A DNA stretch of 64,000 nt from Luteibacter rhizovicinus DSM 16549. GTDB taxonomy: Bacteria > Pseudomonadota > Gammaproteobacteria > Xanthomonadales > Rhodanobacteraceae. Under the pieces are notes generated by a model. It saw only the letters and a list, made by a program, of their open reading frames with translations, searched no databases and was not told the origin of the DNA. Of the stretch, positions 43,726 through 53,528 are shown piece after piece. Location: contig NZ_CP017480.1 of NCBI RefSeq assembly GCF_001887595.1, forward strand, positions 4,368,001-4,432,000. Direction: 5' to 3'. Numbering within the stretch: position 1 is the stretch's first letter; each line of letters begins with the position of its first letter. The translations under genes were made by a program, and so were the position numbers.

Positions 43726-45099
43726 TCAAGGGTCTTCACGTGGCCCGGTAGGCGGCTTGCGCAGCAGGCTCACGGCCATCCCCCCGACCACCAGCACACC
43801 CAGGCCGAGCACCACCCACAGGATCACGCGGGTCCAGTCGAAAGGTGCGTTCGGTGCGGCGAGAGCGTCTTCGCCCGCCAGGCGCTCCCCCGGCCCGGTG
43901 CTGGCCTCCGTCGGCCGCCAGCCTTCCGGCTGCTGCTTGCGCAGGCCGGCCAGGGCATCGGCGATGGGCCAGGCCGGGCGGCTGGCCGCGCGGCTGCCCG
44001 CGAGCAGCCGATACGGCGCCTGCCCCTCCGGCAGGAAAACGAGGCGATCCGGCACCCAGCCCAGGGCAAGCTGCGGCGGATCGCGCAACGGCGTGGCGGA
44101 GTGAAGGCGGAGCGCTTGGCGGCGACCGGCCGGTATGGTGAGCGTGGTGTTGTCGTCACCCTGCGCCGCGGTGACGACGAGCGTGCCGAGTGACTCACTG
44201 AGGTGATCGCCCTCGAGCGACGCGGCATCCACGCGTGCGACGGCATCGCTGCCTCGCTTCAGGCGCAGCGCGTTGATCGGCAAGGCGGCGGGAAGTTCGT
44301 AATCGTAGTCGACGCCCTGCCCGCTGGACGTGGAACGGGTGGGCTGCACGTCCAGCCACTGGCGAACGGAGTCGTCAGCGCCGAGTTTTTCTTCCACGCG
44401 ACCGGCAAGCGTCGCGGTCGCTTCGCCCGCTGTCGCCCAATGCACGCTGCCGCTGACGATGCGCACGCGAAAATAGCGGCCTGTCGCACCTTCGATCTTG
44501 ACCGTGGAGACATCGGACGCGTTGCCGCCACGCCCCATGGACAGGATCGTGGCCTGGCGGATCAGGCTGGTCCACGACTGCAGATCGTCGCTGACGTCGA
44601 TCGACACGTTGTCCAGCTGGGCATCCGCGCCGTCGCTGACCTGGGTCGGCGGGAAGGTGATTTGCGAGAGGTTGATCGGCGTACGCGCATCGATCAGCCA
44701 TTCCTTCACCAGTGCCGGGCCGTTGTCGTTGCCGGGCTGGATGACGATGTCGCCATTGGTGCTGCGCTCGATACGCGGTCCGGGTGAGCCCGCTTCCGCC
44801 GGTGGTACGGCGAGAAGCGGCAAGCGCAAGGTCACCGGTCGAGACACCGATTGCAGAGGCTGATAGAGGCCTGACGGCACTTGTTGCCCTGTGGCATCGA
44901 CGACGACGACATCGGCGAGCGCTCTTTCCGGCCGCGTCCAGCTGTAGGCGTCTTGCGGCAGCGGCACGACATAGGCCGGCGCGCCGGGCGTCGCCTTGAT
45001 GGGATACGCCTGGGCGAATTGATCCGCGGGCGCAGCGGCCCTGGCACCACTCGCCACCAGGGCGAGGGCGAGCAGCGCGTGGCGAACGTCAGGACGCAT
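43726..45099 (-). CDS. DUF3999 protein, exported and membrane-anchored
   Basis: From ATG at 45099 the 457-residue protein has a signal peptide (ALLALALVASGARA), a large beta-rich region (about 25-420) with SNGDIVIQPGNDNGPALVKE and RYFRVRIVSGSVHW, and a C-terminal span (VILWVVLGLGVLVVGGMAV). DUF3999 genes commonly follow DUF2339 genes, and the two overlap here. Function unknown; a cell-envelope role is likely. Confidence 0.8.
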   Translation of the reverse strand: MRPDVRHALLALALVASGARAAAPADQFAQAYPIKATPGAPAYVVPLPQDAYSWTRPERALADVVVVDATGQQVPSGLYQPLQSVSRPVTLRLPLLAVPPAEAGSPGPRIERSTNGDIVIQPGNDNGPALVKEWLIDARTPINLSQITFPPTQVSDGADAQLDNVSIDVSDDLQSWTSLIRQATILSMGRGGNASDVSTVKIEGATGRYFRVRIVSGSVHWATAGEATATLAGRVEEKLGADDSVRQWLDVQPTRSTSSGQGVDYDYELPAALPINALRLKRGSDAVARVDAASLEGDHLSESLGTLVVTAAQGDDNTTLTIPAGRRQALRLHSATPLRDPPQLALGWVPDRLVFLPEGQAPYRLLAGSRAASRPAWPIADALAGLRKQQPEGWRPTEASTGPGERLAGEDALAAPNAPFDWTRVILWVVLGLGVLVVGGMAVSLLRKPPTGPREDP

Positions 45100-47944
45100 G
45101 CGAAGACTCCGGCGGGGTTTCAGCGCTTTGCCGCGGTGGTGCGGGCGCGAGGTAACCGATGACCGTGCACAGCAGGCCATAGGCGATGAACGAGGCGATG
45201 CCGAACAGGTTGCCCAGATGCCCGCGATCGACCAACAAGAGCTTCGCCAGCACGAGCGCCATGGTCCCGGCACCAGCCATCCACAACAGCCGCTGGCCAC
45301 GCTTCGAACCCAGCACCCAGGCGACCACGCCGATGATGCTCCAGACCACGGTGAGCGACAGCTCGGCGAGACTCGATCCGGGCATGGCGTTATCCCACGG
45401 CACGCCTCCGAGGTGATGCACGGAGCGCAGCGTCATGCTCGTCGCGATGATGAAGAACATCACGGCGAGGACGGCAGGCCGGACGCGACGCACTTCCACC
45501 GGTGTGCTCGCATCGGAGATGCCGCGTGCCGTGAGCAGAAGCACGGCGATCAGCAACAGGTCGACCGGATTGAGGACGGGGATGAAGACCAGCGGACGCG
45601 GCTCGCCGGCAGCGCCGAGGGCGATGACGCCAGCGAAGAACAAGGCCACCGCGGCACAGGCACCGACGGCGTTGCGAATGGCCTCCGCATACACGGCGAG
45701 CGGCGCGGCAATGACGCGCGGACGCCACAGCACGCATGCCGCAAGCAGCAGGGTCGGCATGGCGGCGGCCAGCACCTTCCAGCCCTGCCCCATCGTCACG
45801 ACGAAGTCGAAGGCCAGCGCGATCGCTGCGGTACCGATGGCGAGCCAGCGCACCCAACTGATCGTCGCAGCGAGAATCGCCGCGACCCGATGGGCAACGA
45901 GCGCGCGTAGCGTGAACCAGCCCGTCACCAGCATCACGACCACACCCGCCAGCGGCCAACCGGCAAGCGGCTGGATGTTTTCGTTCGCGGCGGACAACGC
46001 CAGCAACATGCCGGCGAACAGGAACAGCGGCACGCTGAAGGCGAGGACGACGCCCAGATCGAGCTTGCGCACGCGCTTGCAGGCTTCGGCCAGGATCCAT
46101 GCCGTTACGGCAAGCACGACCAGCCAGGATCCGAAGGCCAGCGGGCGATCGACCACGAACGTATCGATCTCGTTGGCGAAACTCACCAGCCACCAGGCCA
46201 TCGCCCAGAGCATCAGGCCCACGCGCGCGAGGCCCGAGACACCACGCGACATGCCATGCCGGTCGAACTGCCACACGCCGATGCCGGCACCGACGACCAG
46301 CAACAGGCTGCCGATGAACACGGCATTGAGGATGGGCAGATCGTTGGTGTGATGCGTGAACAGCGTGGCGAGGGTCCACGCCGCTGCCGCCGCCAGTTGC
46401 AGGAACACACCGGCCCAGCGTGGCAGACGTCGTGCTTGGCGGAAACCGAGCCAGATCAGCCCCGCACCCTCGAGCGCGAACACGCTTGCGGTGACACTCG
46501 CACTCAGCGCGAGCGGCACGGCGATCGTCGCAAAGGCCACGGCCAGCACGGCCCAGGTCTCGCGCAACAGGCCCATGTCATCGCGCTGGCGGATAGCGAA
46601 GGCGATCGCGACATAGATCGCCGCGGCGACCAGGGCGGAGATCGCCAGCGGCATCGGCGCCCAGTCGAGCAAGGCACCTTGCAGTAACAGACTGGCGAGG
46701 GGATTGCCGAACATCAGGCAACCATCGAGGATCGCGCGCTCCCGCTTCGGCGAGCGCATGACATGCAGCCAGGGCACGGCGAGATAGAGCAGGAAATGCA
46801 GGATCAGGAAGGGCTCGGTGCTGGCGAACAACGCCGGCCGGTAACTGAGTACGCCCCACGCCGTACCCACGCCGAAGGTCGCGATGAAACCGAGCACGTT
46901 GAGCACGCGCCAGGCTTTCTTCCACGCGATACCGAGGATGCCGAGGTTGAGCACGGCGTAATACGAGAACAGGGCAACATGATTACCCTGCCCCGTCGAC
47001 GCGATGATCGGCGCGGCGAAACCAGCGATGAGGCCAAGCACGGCGATCGCGAGCGCGTCCTGCAACACTGCAAGCACGCCGAGGCCGGCGACAAAGACGA
47101 TGAGCAAGGCGAAGGTCGCTGTCGCCGGAATGAGTCCGTACAGGCGATAGGCGGCGAATACCGTCATCACCAGCACACCGATCGCACCGCCCTGCAACGC
47201 CAGTGCAAACGAACGGCGCTTGTCGCGCTGCACCCAGCCAAACGCCACTCCTGCGATCGCCGCCACGGCCACAAGGCTGAGGCGAACGGAAATCGGCATA
47301 TGGAACAGCCCCTGGTCCGAGGCGTATTTCAGGAAGGCGGCCACGCCGGCAAACAACACCAGCATGCCGACCTTCACCGGCACATTGCCTTCGGTGATCC
47401 AGCGCTTGCCCGCATCGACCAGCCGCTCGACCCACGAGGGGCCAGCCGGCACCACCGGCGGCGGAAAGATCGGCCGCGGCGCAGGCGCCCCGCCGCCCGA
47501 AGGCAACGGCGGCATAGCCGGTGGCGTGGCAGAACTGTGGGAGCCGGCTGTACCGGCGATTGGAGAAGCCTCCGCTTTTATGTGGGAGCCGGCTTCGCCG
47601 GTGCCAGGCGAAGGCTCCGCCTTTATGTGGGAGCCGGCTTCGCCGGCGATAGGCCTGTCGGGCCCGGACACCGTAGGTGCGCCGTCAATAGTCGTCGCAC
47701 CCGGCCACTCGGCCCGTTCACCCAGAAAGGTCTCGGACGAAGCGCCCTGCTCCGCGTGGGAGCCGGCTTTGCCGGCGATCGTCCCCAGCGTCGCCAGCCG
47801 CCTGCGAACCTCGTCGAGGTCCCGCTTCAGCCCGGACATCCGTCCCCAGACCAGCCCGATCGCCAAGCCGCCGACCGCGCCCTCCCAACCCTGGGTAACG
47901 AATGCCCCGACGATCGCGCCAATGATGGCCCAGACCACAATCAT
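45089..47944 (-). CDS. DUF2339 polytopic membrane protein with REP-derived linker
   Basis: The 951-residue protein has about 25 hydrophobic segments from residue 160 on, with DUF2339-type spans. Near the N-terminus (about residues 45-140) is an unusual linker with EAGSHIKAEPSPGTGEAGSH and similar repeats, encoded by REP palindromes read in frame. ATG at 47944 (MIVVWAIIGAIVGAFV) is the natural start; the open frame to 48016 is not needed. It overlaps the DUF3999 gene. The function is unknown. Confidence 0.8.
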   Translation of the reverse strand: MIVVWAIIGAIVGAFVTQGWEGAVGGLAIGLVWGRMSGLKRDLDEVRRRLATLGTIAGKAGSHAEQGASSETFLGERAEWPGATTIDGAPTVSGPDRPIAGEAGSHIKAEPSPGTGEAGSHIKAEASPIAGTAGSHSSATPPAMPPLPSGGGAPAPRPIFPPPVVPAGPSWVERLVDAGKRWITEGNVPVKVGMLVLFAGVAAFLKYASDQGLFHMPISVRLSLVAVAAIAGVAFGWVQRDKRRSFALALQGGAIGVLVMTVFAAYRLYGLIPATATFALLIVFVAGLGVLAVLQDALAIAVLGLIAGFAAPIIASTGQGNHVALFSYYAVLNLGILGIAWKKAWRVLNVLGFIATFGVGTAWGVLSYRPALFASTEPFLILHFLLYLAVPWLHVMRSPKRERAILDGCLMFGNPLASLLLQGALLDWAPMPLAISALVAAAIYVAIAFAIRQRDDMGLLRETWAVLAVAFATIAVPLALSASVTASVFALEGAGLIWLGFRQARRLPRWAGVFLQLAAAAAWTLATLFTHHTNDLPILNAVFIGSLLLVVGAGIGVWQFDRHGMSRGVSGLARVGLMLWAMAWWLVSFANEIDTFVVDRPLAFGSWLVVLAVTAWILAEACKRVRKLDLGVVLAFSVPLFLFAGMLLALSAANENIQPLAGWPLAGVVVMLVTGWFTLRALVAHRVAAILAATISWVRWLAIGTAAIALAFDFVVTMGQGWKVLAAAMPTLLLAACVLWRPRVIAAPLAVYAEAIRNAVGACAAVALFFAGVIALGAAGEPRPLVFIPVLNPVDLLLIAVLLLTARGISDASTPVEVRRVRPAVLAVMFFIIATSMTLRSVHHLGGVPWDNAMPGSSLAELSLTVVWSIIGVVAWVLGSKRGQRLLWMAGAGTMALVLAKLLLVDRGHLGNLFGIASFIAYGLLCTVIGYLAPAPPRQSAETPPESSHAS
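47537..47780 (+). repeat. REP copies within the DUF2339 coding sequence
   Basis: At least four copies of the form GTGGGAGCCGGCT...CCGGCGAT are seen near 47537, 47582, 47627 and 47757. The first three occur with a spacing of about 45 bases. All lie in frame with the minus-strand gene and encode AG-AGSH-type repeats. Confidence 0.75.
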
Positions 47945-48069
47945 GCCTTCCCCACTCCCCACCATCCTGTGTGCGGCGAGTCTGGCATGAAATTGCGAAC
48001 CGGGAGGAGCCGGCACGGCCGACCCCTCCCCTCAGCCTCCCGGGCCTGCGAATGAGGCCCGCGGACTTT

Positions 48070-48417
48070 TCAGGCGAACTGTTCGGTCAGCTTCGGATCG
48101 CCGCCGAAGCGGTTCGGACCGCGCGTGCCTTCCGTGCAGGCGAAGATCAGGTTCACGATCGGCACGAGAATCCACCAACCGCTGTGATCCGTGTCATGCA
48201 TGCGGCGGATGCCGACGGCGACGCTCGGGAGAAGCACGGCGAGCTGATACACATTGCTCAGCATCTGGCCGCGCCCGGGACCTGATATCACGACACCGAG
48301 GATCATCAGACCGACCGCGATAAGCGTGTTGAACAGGACGAACATCCAGTATTCCTTGCGACGCGCACGGCCGTCGAATACCACGTACTTCTTGAGCACT
48401 TCCACGTACCAATTCAT
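48070..48417 (-). CDS. DUF805 membrane protein
   Basis: The 115-residue protein has the DUF805 opening MNWYVEVLKKYVVFDGRARR, then KEYWMFVLFNTLIAVGLMIL, a third span (VYQLAVLLPSVAVGIRRMHD with the conserved R-x-H-D) and DHSGWWILVPIVNLIFACTE. This is a typical DUF805 protein; the function is not established. It lies upstream of the DUF2339 gene on the same strand. Confidence 0.9.
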   Translation of the reverse strand: MNWYVEVLKKYVVFDGRARRKEYWMFVLFNTLIAVGLMILGVVISGPGRGQMLSNVYQLAVLLPSVAVGIRRMHDTDHSGWWILVPIVNLIFACTEGTRGPNRFGGDPKLTEQFA

Positions 48418-48812
48418 GCCTCTTCCTTTCTCGTCGTTTCATCCATTGATCGAACGCGAGGCGAACACAGCCGCGTCGCGCGCACGGGCACGACGGGTCA
48501 TTCCGAGAGTGAAGTGTTTTCCCCTGGGACGCCCCTGTCGTCACCGGGGCGTACTTTCCCGCGCGCCCCACCACCCCGTCAACCTCCAAGACCACCACAC
48601 CCGTGCAGGATCGGCAATTGTGGGAGCCGATTCATCGGCGATCCCGCGGCAGCGGGCCAGGTTACGGCAAGCACCCTATCGCCGATAAATCGGCTCCCAC
48701 ATGAAGCATCGCCGAAGAATCGGGCGCTCACATCACCGAAAATGGGCACGCAGCCTCCGCCGCGCATATGTCCTCAGGCTGCGGCTTCGTCCGCAGGCTG
48801 CCTGAAGGAGCG
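48418..48812. other. Intergenic stretch with REP doublet
   Basis: About 395 bases without a convincing gene. The right half contains the REP doublet (48620-48735); the left half holds the DUF805 promoter region. Confidence 0.4.
48620..48735. repeat. REP doublet, left copy
   Basis: A REP palindrome, a spacer containing GCCAGGTTACGGCAAGCACC, then an inverted REP, followed by a third, diverged copy. The block is nearly identical in sequence and orientation to 49821-49936, so the two form direct repeats around the 48813-49623 cassette. Confidence 0.8.
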
Positions 48813-49277
48813 CTAGCGGAGCTTTGGCGTAAGGCTAAGGTCGATCAATGACCTGCGTAGGTCGCTTGCCAATACTTTGATTCGCTCGACGGTGCCTGCA
48901 TCGCGAACTCGTCCAACCGTAGCGTAGGTCGCGCCGGTGCTCAGGGTGTACAGCCCGTCGATTCGAGCCCGAACGACCTCAGGCAAAACGATGGGTATCG
49001 CATGGGCAAACAGCACGTCGAGTCTAAGGTCAAGCGCATCGAACAAGCTGGCAATGTCGGACTCTAGCTTCGGATCCTGGCCGTCAGCGCGCCAATAGCG
49101 TTTCACGGCAAGAGCGATCTGCTCAATGGTCGACCCCACCGCGTCCCTGGCAGCCGTGAGTGCAGCCTGTGCACTCGTTTCTCGGGAAGTTCGTTTCGCA
49201 ACGAGATAACTGACCAGCGTACTCACACCCACGGAAATAAGTGCGCTCGTGCCTTGATCGATATATCCGTCAGTCAT
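48813..49277 (-). CDS. Unknown protein with one N-terminal span
   Basis: The 154-residue protein has one probable N-terminal hydrophobic segment (STALISVGVSTLVSYLVAKR-like; the native text begins MTDGYIDQGTSALISVG). The rest is helical (QAALTAARDAVGSTIEQIAL, then ESDIASLFDALDLRLDVLFA). No family is recognised. It is paired with the STAS-like gene 7 bases upstream and lies between two REP doublets. Confidence 0.55.
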   Translation of the reverse strand: MTDGYIDQGTSALISVGVSTLVSYLVAKRTSRETSAQAALTAARDAVGSTIEQIALAVKRYWRADGQDPKLESDIASLFDALDLRLDVLFAHAIPIVLPEVVRARIDGLYTLSTGATYATVGRVRDAGTVERIKVLASDLRRSLIDLSLTPKLR

Positions 49278-49284
49278 CGGCTAG

Positions 49285-49623
49285 TTACTCCCGCCCGGCA
49301 GTTACCAACGCTTCGTCGATGACCGACTGGGCAACCCGGCGATATCTCTGAGCGGCACGGGATTCTGCGATCAGGCGGAGGTGCTTTGCCAGAAATTCCT
49401 TGGTGTAGCCGTGGGCGCGAACGAGGCCTCCGAAAGCTTCTTCCAGGAACGAAGATCCGTAGCCTTCGGCATCGTCGAAGACCACATCGACAACATCCTC
49501 TTTTTCAAGTGCGGGGACCAGCCATTCCTCACGAAACCGTTCGCCGCTGAACTCGCCATCCGCTAGATGGCGGCCACTGGGGACGTCGGAAAAGTCTTGG
49601 GCAATTCGGATGATTTTAGTCAT
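49285..49623 (-). CDS. STAS-like DUF4325 protein
   Basis: From ATG at 49623 the 112-residue protein reads MTKIIRIAQDFSDVPSGRHL, then GERFREEWLVPALEKEDVVD, VVFDDAEGYGSSFLEEAFGG. The GYGSSFLEEAFGGL motif is the hallmark of STAS-like DUF4325 domains, which often occur with histidine-kinase-like ATPases in signalling. The upstream frame to 49656 is optional. It forms a two-gene unit with the 48813 gene. Confidence 0.7.
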   Translation of the reverse strand: MTKIIRIAQDFSDVPSGRHLADGEFSGERFREEWLVPALEKEDVVDVVFDDAEGYGSSFLEEAFGGLVRAHGYTKEFLAKHLRLIAESRAAQRYRRVAQSVIDEALVTAGRE

Positions 49624-50029
49624 TGCGAGTTCTCTGCGAGCCAACCATGGCAGCACTTAAGGCTACAACGGCACGGCATCTTCGTCCCGACCGGCACCCC
49701 CAAGACCGTCGTAGGCGTGTCATGGCGCGGTACGTCGGGAATTAGCCTGCGAGATGCCCAAGCACCCTAGTCGGGATCATCTGAATTTATTCTCAGCAGC
49801 TCCCGCGATTGCCGCGAGTTGTGTAGGAGCCGATTCATCGGCGAACCCGCGGCATTGGGCCAGGTTACGGCAAGCACCCTATCGCCGATAAATCGGCTCC
49901 CACATAGAGCATCGCCGATGAATCGGCTCCTACCGTGCTGGCGTGAGTCCAGCGATGCCGCGGTGGGCCGAAGGCCCATGAGACATGAGCCGGCGCAGCC
50001 GGCTATCCGGTTCACAACCGGCTATCCGC
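49624..50029. other. Intergenic stretch with REP doublet
   Basis: About 405 bases without a convincing gene. The REP doublet occupies 49821-49936. The segment near 49624 must carry the promoter of the STAS-like gene; the right end is downstream of lolA. Confidence 0.4.
49821..49936. repeat. REP doublet, right copy
   Basis: It has the same order of REP, spacer with GCCAGGTTACGGCAAGCACC, inverted REP and a third REP as at 48620-48735, with few differences. Direct repeats of this length could support recombination or insertion of the DNA between them. Confidence 0.8.
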
Positions 50030-50680
50030 TTACTTGACCGGCTGGGTCTGCAACACCGGCGCATCGCCGATGACATCGGTGCCCTGCGGCGGCACGAAGT
50101 CGAACGTGCCGGCGTCGACCGGGCCATTCTTCACCCAGCCGGCGAACTGGATCTTCGTCGTATTGCCGAGCTGGTCCTTGAAGACCATCTGCGCCAAGCC
50201 GCCGGCGTCGAAGCCGAGGTCGGCGAAGTCGAACTGCGGATCCTTGCCGGTGGACTGCAGACGCAGCCAGACCAGGCCGTCGTGTTCGCCCTTCTCGGTG
50301 ACCTTGAAGTCCTTGTCCATCTGCGACAGGTCGGTCAGGACGGTCAAAGGACTCTGTGCCTCTTCGCTGCTCTGCTTGCGCACCGTGACCTGCTCGAGGT
50401 CCGGGTCGTACAGCCATACGCGGCTGCCGTCGGCGACGATGGTCTGCTTGTACGGGGCCAGCGTTTCCCAGCGGAACTGACGCGGTGCCTCCAGCGCCAT
50501 GGTGCCCGTGGTGGTCTTGCCGGCGTCGCCGTTCGCGTTGATCAACGTCTGGCTGAACCGCCCCGTCACCGAGTGCAGGCCCTTGGAAAAGGCATCCAGC
50601 CGTTCGCGGGCCGGACCGGCGGCGGCGAAGATCGGCAGGCTGAGGAGGGACAGGGTCGCGGCAAGCAGGAAGCGTTTCAT
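50030..50680 (-). CDS. lolA: Outer-membrane lipoprotein carrier protein
   Basis: From ATG at 50680 the 216-residue protein has a signal peptide (MKRFLLAATLSLLSLPIFAA) and the LolA pattern: ARERLDAFSKGLHSVTGRFS, FRWETLAPYKQTIVADGSRV, and WLYDPDLEQVTVRKQS. LolA carries lipoproteins across the periplasm from LolCDE to LolB. The gene order lolA-hypothetical-ftsK is usual in relatives. Length is typical. Confidence 0.92.
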   Translation of the reverse strand: MKRFLLAATLSLLSLPIFAAAGPARERLDAFSKGLHSVTGRFSQTLINANGDAGKTTTGTMALEAPRQFRWETLAPYKQTIVADGSRVWLYDPDLEQVTVRKQSSEEAQSPLTVLTDLSQMDKDFKVTEKGEHDGLVWLRLQSTGKDPQFDFADLGFDAGGLAQMVFKDQLGNTTKIQFAGWVKNGPVDAGTFDFVPPQGTDVIGDAPVLQTQPVK

Positions 50681-50711
50681 GGGGCGAATTCCATTAGGGT
50701 CGGCGCGATTG

Positions 50712-51140
50712 TCAGCGATCGGTTTCGAACAGCGACTTAAGCATGTCGATGGCTTCGGTCGGGCTGATCTCGCCCGCTTCCATTTTCTCGCTGATATCGG
50801 CGATGGCCTTGCCGTCACGATGCCAGAACGGCGCGGCGCGCGTGGCGTGGTGGACCGGCCGGGCTTCCTGGCCGAGCACGACGATCTCGGCGATGGCTTC
50901 CTGTTCGGCGAAGATCACTTCGAGCGCATCGTCGACGCCGGCGGTATGGCCCGTGGGGTAATCGCGGGTGACGAAGCAGGCGCGACCGTCGTCGGCGCGC
51001 AGCTCCAGTCCCGGAATGGAGGGGTTGAGCTCGAAAATGCTCTCGACCTCGTCCAGAACCTCGGACGTGGGTGCGAGGTCACCGGTAACGAGCAAGCCCC
51101 AGGGGCGCTGGCGTAGCGCGCCCGGCTTCATGTCGTTCAT
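50712..51140 (-). CDS. Conserved hypothetical between lolA and ftsK
   Basis: From ATG at 51140 (MNDMKPGALRQRPWGLLVTG) the 142-residue acidic protein includes VESIFELNPSIPGLELRADD and ends with a helical DISEKMEAGEISPTEAIDML. No signal peptide or span is present. It lies 7 bases after ftsK on the same strand. I do not recognise a family; some relatives keep such a gene here. Confidence 0.65.
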   Translation of the reverse strand: MNDMKPGALRQRPWGLLVTGDLAPTSEVLDEVESIFELNPSIPGLELRADDGRACFVTRDYPTGHTAGVDDALEVIFAEQEAIAEIVVLGQEARPVHHATRAAPFWHRDGKAIADISEKMEAGEISPTEAIDMLKSLFETDR

Positions 51141-51147
51141 GGGGGAA

Positions 51148-53496
51148 TCAGTCCTTCGGGGGCGGCGGCGCGAGCACTTCGCGGTTGCCGTTGTGCTGCG
51201 GCGCGCTGACGATACCGTCCTGCTCCATCTGTTCGACGAGGCGGGCGGCGCGGTTGTAGCCGATGCGCAGGTGACGCTGCACGCCGGAGATGGACGCGCG
51301 ACGCGTCTCGGTGACCACACGCACGGCGCGGTCGTAGAGCGCGTTGTCGCTGTCGCTATCGCCTTCGGCATCCTGCGGCAGGCCGGAGTCGTTGATGATC
51401 TTGCCGTCCGAGGTGGACTGGATTTCTTCGAGCACGCCGGTGATGTAGTTCGGCGCACCCTGCGCACGCAGCCACTCGACCACGTTATGCACTTCGTGAT
51501 CGTCGACGAAGGCACCGTGCACGCGCTCGGGCGTGGCCGTACCCGGGGGCAGGTAAAGCATGTCGCCGTGACCGAGCAGCGCTTCCGCGCCGGACTGATC
51601 GAGGATGGTGCGCGAGTCGATCTTCGACGACACCTGGAACGCGATGCGCGTCGGGATGTTCGCCTTGATCAGGCCGGTGATCACATCCACCGACGGACGC
51701 TGCGTGGCGAGGATCAGGTGCACGCCCGCGGCGCGCGCCTTCTGCGCCAGACGTGCGATGAGTTCTTCGACCTTCTTGCCGACGATCATCATCATGTCGG
51801 CGAATTCGTCGATGATGATGACGATGTGCGGCAGCGGCTCGAGCGGCTCGGCGACCATGCCCGGCATGTCCGGGTTGGCGCGGAACAGCGGATCGAGCAA
51901 GGGCTGGCCGCTGCTCTCGGCGTCCTTCACCTTCTTGTTGAAGCCACCGAGGTTACGCACGCCGACCGCGGCCATGAGCTTGTAACGACGCTCCATCTCG
52001 GCCACGCACCAGCGCAGGGCGTTGGCGGCTTCCTTCATGTCGGTGACGACCGGCGCCAGCAGATGCGGAATGCCCTCGTAGACCGAGAGTTCCAGCATCT
52101 TCGGGTCGATCATGATCATGCGCACGTCTTTCGGGCTGGCCTTGTACAGCAGGCTCAGCACCATGGCGTTCACCGCCACGGACTTACCCGAACCGGTGGT
52201 ACCGGCGACGAGCAGATGCGGCATCTTGGCCAGGTCGGTGACGACGGCCTTGCCACCGATGTCCTTGCCCAGCGCCAGCGCCAGCGGCGACTTCATCTGA
52301 TCGTACTTCTCCGACCGCAGGATCTCGGAGAGGTAGACGATCTGCTTCTTCGTGTTGGGGATTTCCAGGCCGATGACGTTCTTGCCGGGAATCACGTCGA
52401 CCACGCGCACGCTGACCACGGAAAGGCCGCGCGCAATGTCCTTGTCGAGGCTGGACACCTGGCTGCCGCGAACACCGGCGGCGGGTTCCAGTTCGAAACG
52501 GGTAATCACCGGACCCGGATAGACGCCCATGACGCGGGCCTCGATGCGGAAATCCTTGAGCTTGAGCTCCACCTGGCGCGAGAGGACTTCGAGGGTTTCC
52601 TCGGAGTAGCCCGGGCCTTGCGGCGGTGCTTCGTCGAGCAGCGACAGCGGCGGGACTTCGCCGTTCATCGATGCGCCGGTAAACAGGGGAATCTGGTTTT
52701 CGCGGGACGCGCGATCGCTCTTGACCACCATCGGGACCGGGGTCTCGATACGCACGGGCTCGCGTTTGGCCTGTTTGATCGCCTCGGCCTTCTTGACCAC
52801 CTCACGCTCGGCGCGTGCGTTGCGTGCGGCCATGACTTCCGGTGCACGACGCATCTTCCCGCCGAACCAGCCGCCCAGGCGCACGACGCCCTGCCCCGTC
52901 AGATCCATGAGCTTGAACCAGGACAGACCGGTAGCAAGGGTGACGGCGATGAGGAAGACGGCGAGCAGGAGCAGCGGTGCGCCCTTGTCACCAAGCGCAC
53001 TGTGCAGGCCGTGGCCCACCCACTTGCCGACGATGCCGCCCGGGCCTTCCGGCAACACGGGCGAATCGACGTTCAGATACACCAGCGCGGGGCCGGTGAT
53101 GAAGAAAAACACGAACCCGATGAGACGCAGGGAGGGCTCCCACGGCGCGACGAGACGTTCGCCGCGCGCGCGGAGCACCTGCACGCCCAGTGCAAGCAGG
53201 AGCAGCGGAAAGCAGTAAGAAACCAGGCCGAAGATGTACCTGAGCAGGTTGGCGATATTCGCCCCGATCGAGCCACCGAAGTTGGTGGCCCGATCGGCGA
53301 TGCCCATGTGGCCCCAGCTCGGGTCCTGATCGTTGTAGCTGAGCAGGCAGACGAGCAGGTACAGGGCAAGCGGCAACAGCAGCAACGCCCCGGCTTCACG
53401 CAGGCGGCGCTTGAGCTCGTCGCTCAAGCCCTCCCGCTGCTGGGCCTTGACCTGGCTCCGTGCCTGTTTCTTTACGACTTTCGCGCTGCGCGCCAC
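51148..53496 (-). CDS. ftsK: DNA translocase FtsK
   Basis: The 782-residue protein has four N-terminal spans (about 40-190), a short linker, the motor domain with Walker [17 protein letters not shown] and Walker [13 protein letters not shown], and the C-terminal gamma winged helix ([20 protein letters not shown]). It pumps DNA at the septum and activates XerCD for chromosome dimer resolution. The linker is short compared with E. coli FtsK, as in many relatives. Confidence 0.95.
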   Translation of the reverse strand: MARSAKVVKKQARSQVKAQQREGLSDELKRRLREAGALLLLPLALYLLVCLLSYNDQDPSWGHMGIADRATNFGGSIGANIANLLRYIFGLVSYCFPLLLLALGVQVLRARGERLVAPWEPSLRLIGFVFFFITGPALVYLNVDSPVLPEGPGGIVGKWVGHGLHSALGDKGAPLLLLAVFLIAVTLATGLSWFKLMDLTGQGVVRLGGWFGGKMRRAPEVMAARNARAEREVVKKAEAIKQAKREPVRIETPVPMVVKSDRASRENQIPLFTGASMNGEVPPLSLLDEAPPQGPGYSEETLEVLSRQVELKLKDFRIEARVMGVYPGPVITRFELEPAAGVRGSQVSSLDKDIARGLSVVSVRVVDVIPGKNVIGLEIPNTKKQIVYLSEILRSEKYDQMKSPLALALGKDIGGKAVVTDLAKMPHLLVAGTTGSGKSVAVNAMVLSLLYKASPKDVRMIMIDPKMLELSVYEGIPHLLAPVVTDMKEAANALRWCVAEMERRYKLMAAVGVRNLGGFNKKVKDAESSGQPLLDPLFRANPDMPGMVAEPLEPLPHIVIIIDEFADMMMIVGKKVEELIARLAQKARAAGVHLILATQRPSVDVITGLIKANIPTRIAFQVSSKIDSRTILDQSGAEALLGHGDMLYLPPGTATPERVHGAFVDDHEVHNVVEWLRAQGAPNYITGVLEEIQSTSDGKIINDSGLPQDAEGDSDSDNALYDRAVRVVTETRRASISGVQRHLRIGYNRAARLVEQMEQDGIVSAPQHNGNREVLAPPPPKD

Positions 53497-53528
53497 TTAG
53501 CAGAGGACCTCGGATCGGGTTTTCGGCA

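Noticed and set aside
46763..48055. Open frame of over 400 codons on the plus strand
   Set aside because: It lies opposite the DUF2339 gene and shows no start signal or recognisable domain.
47537..49936. CRISPR array, because of repeated palindromes
   Set aside because: The units are REP palindromes in pairs with conserved spacers, not evenly spaced repeats with unique spacers, and no cas genes are present.
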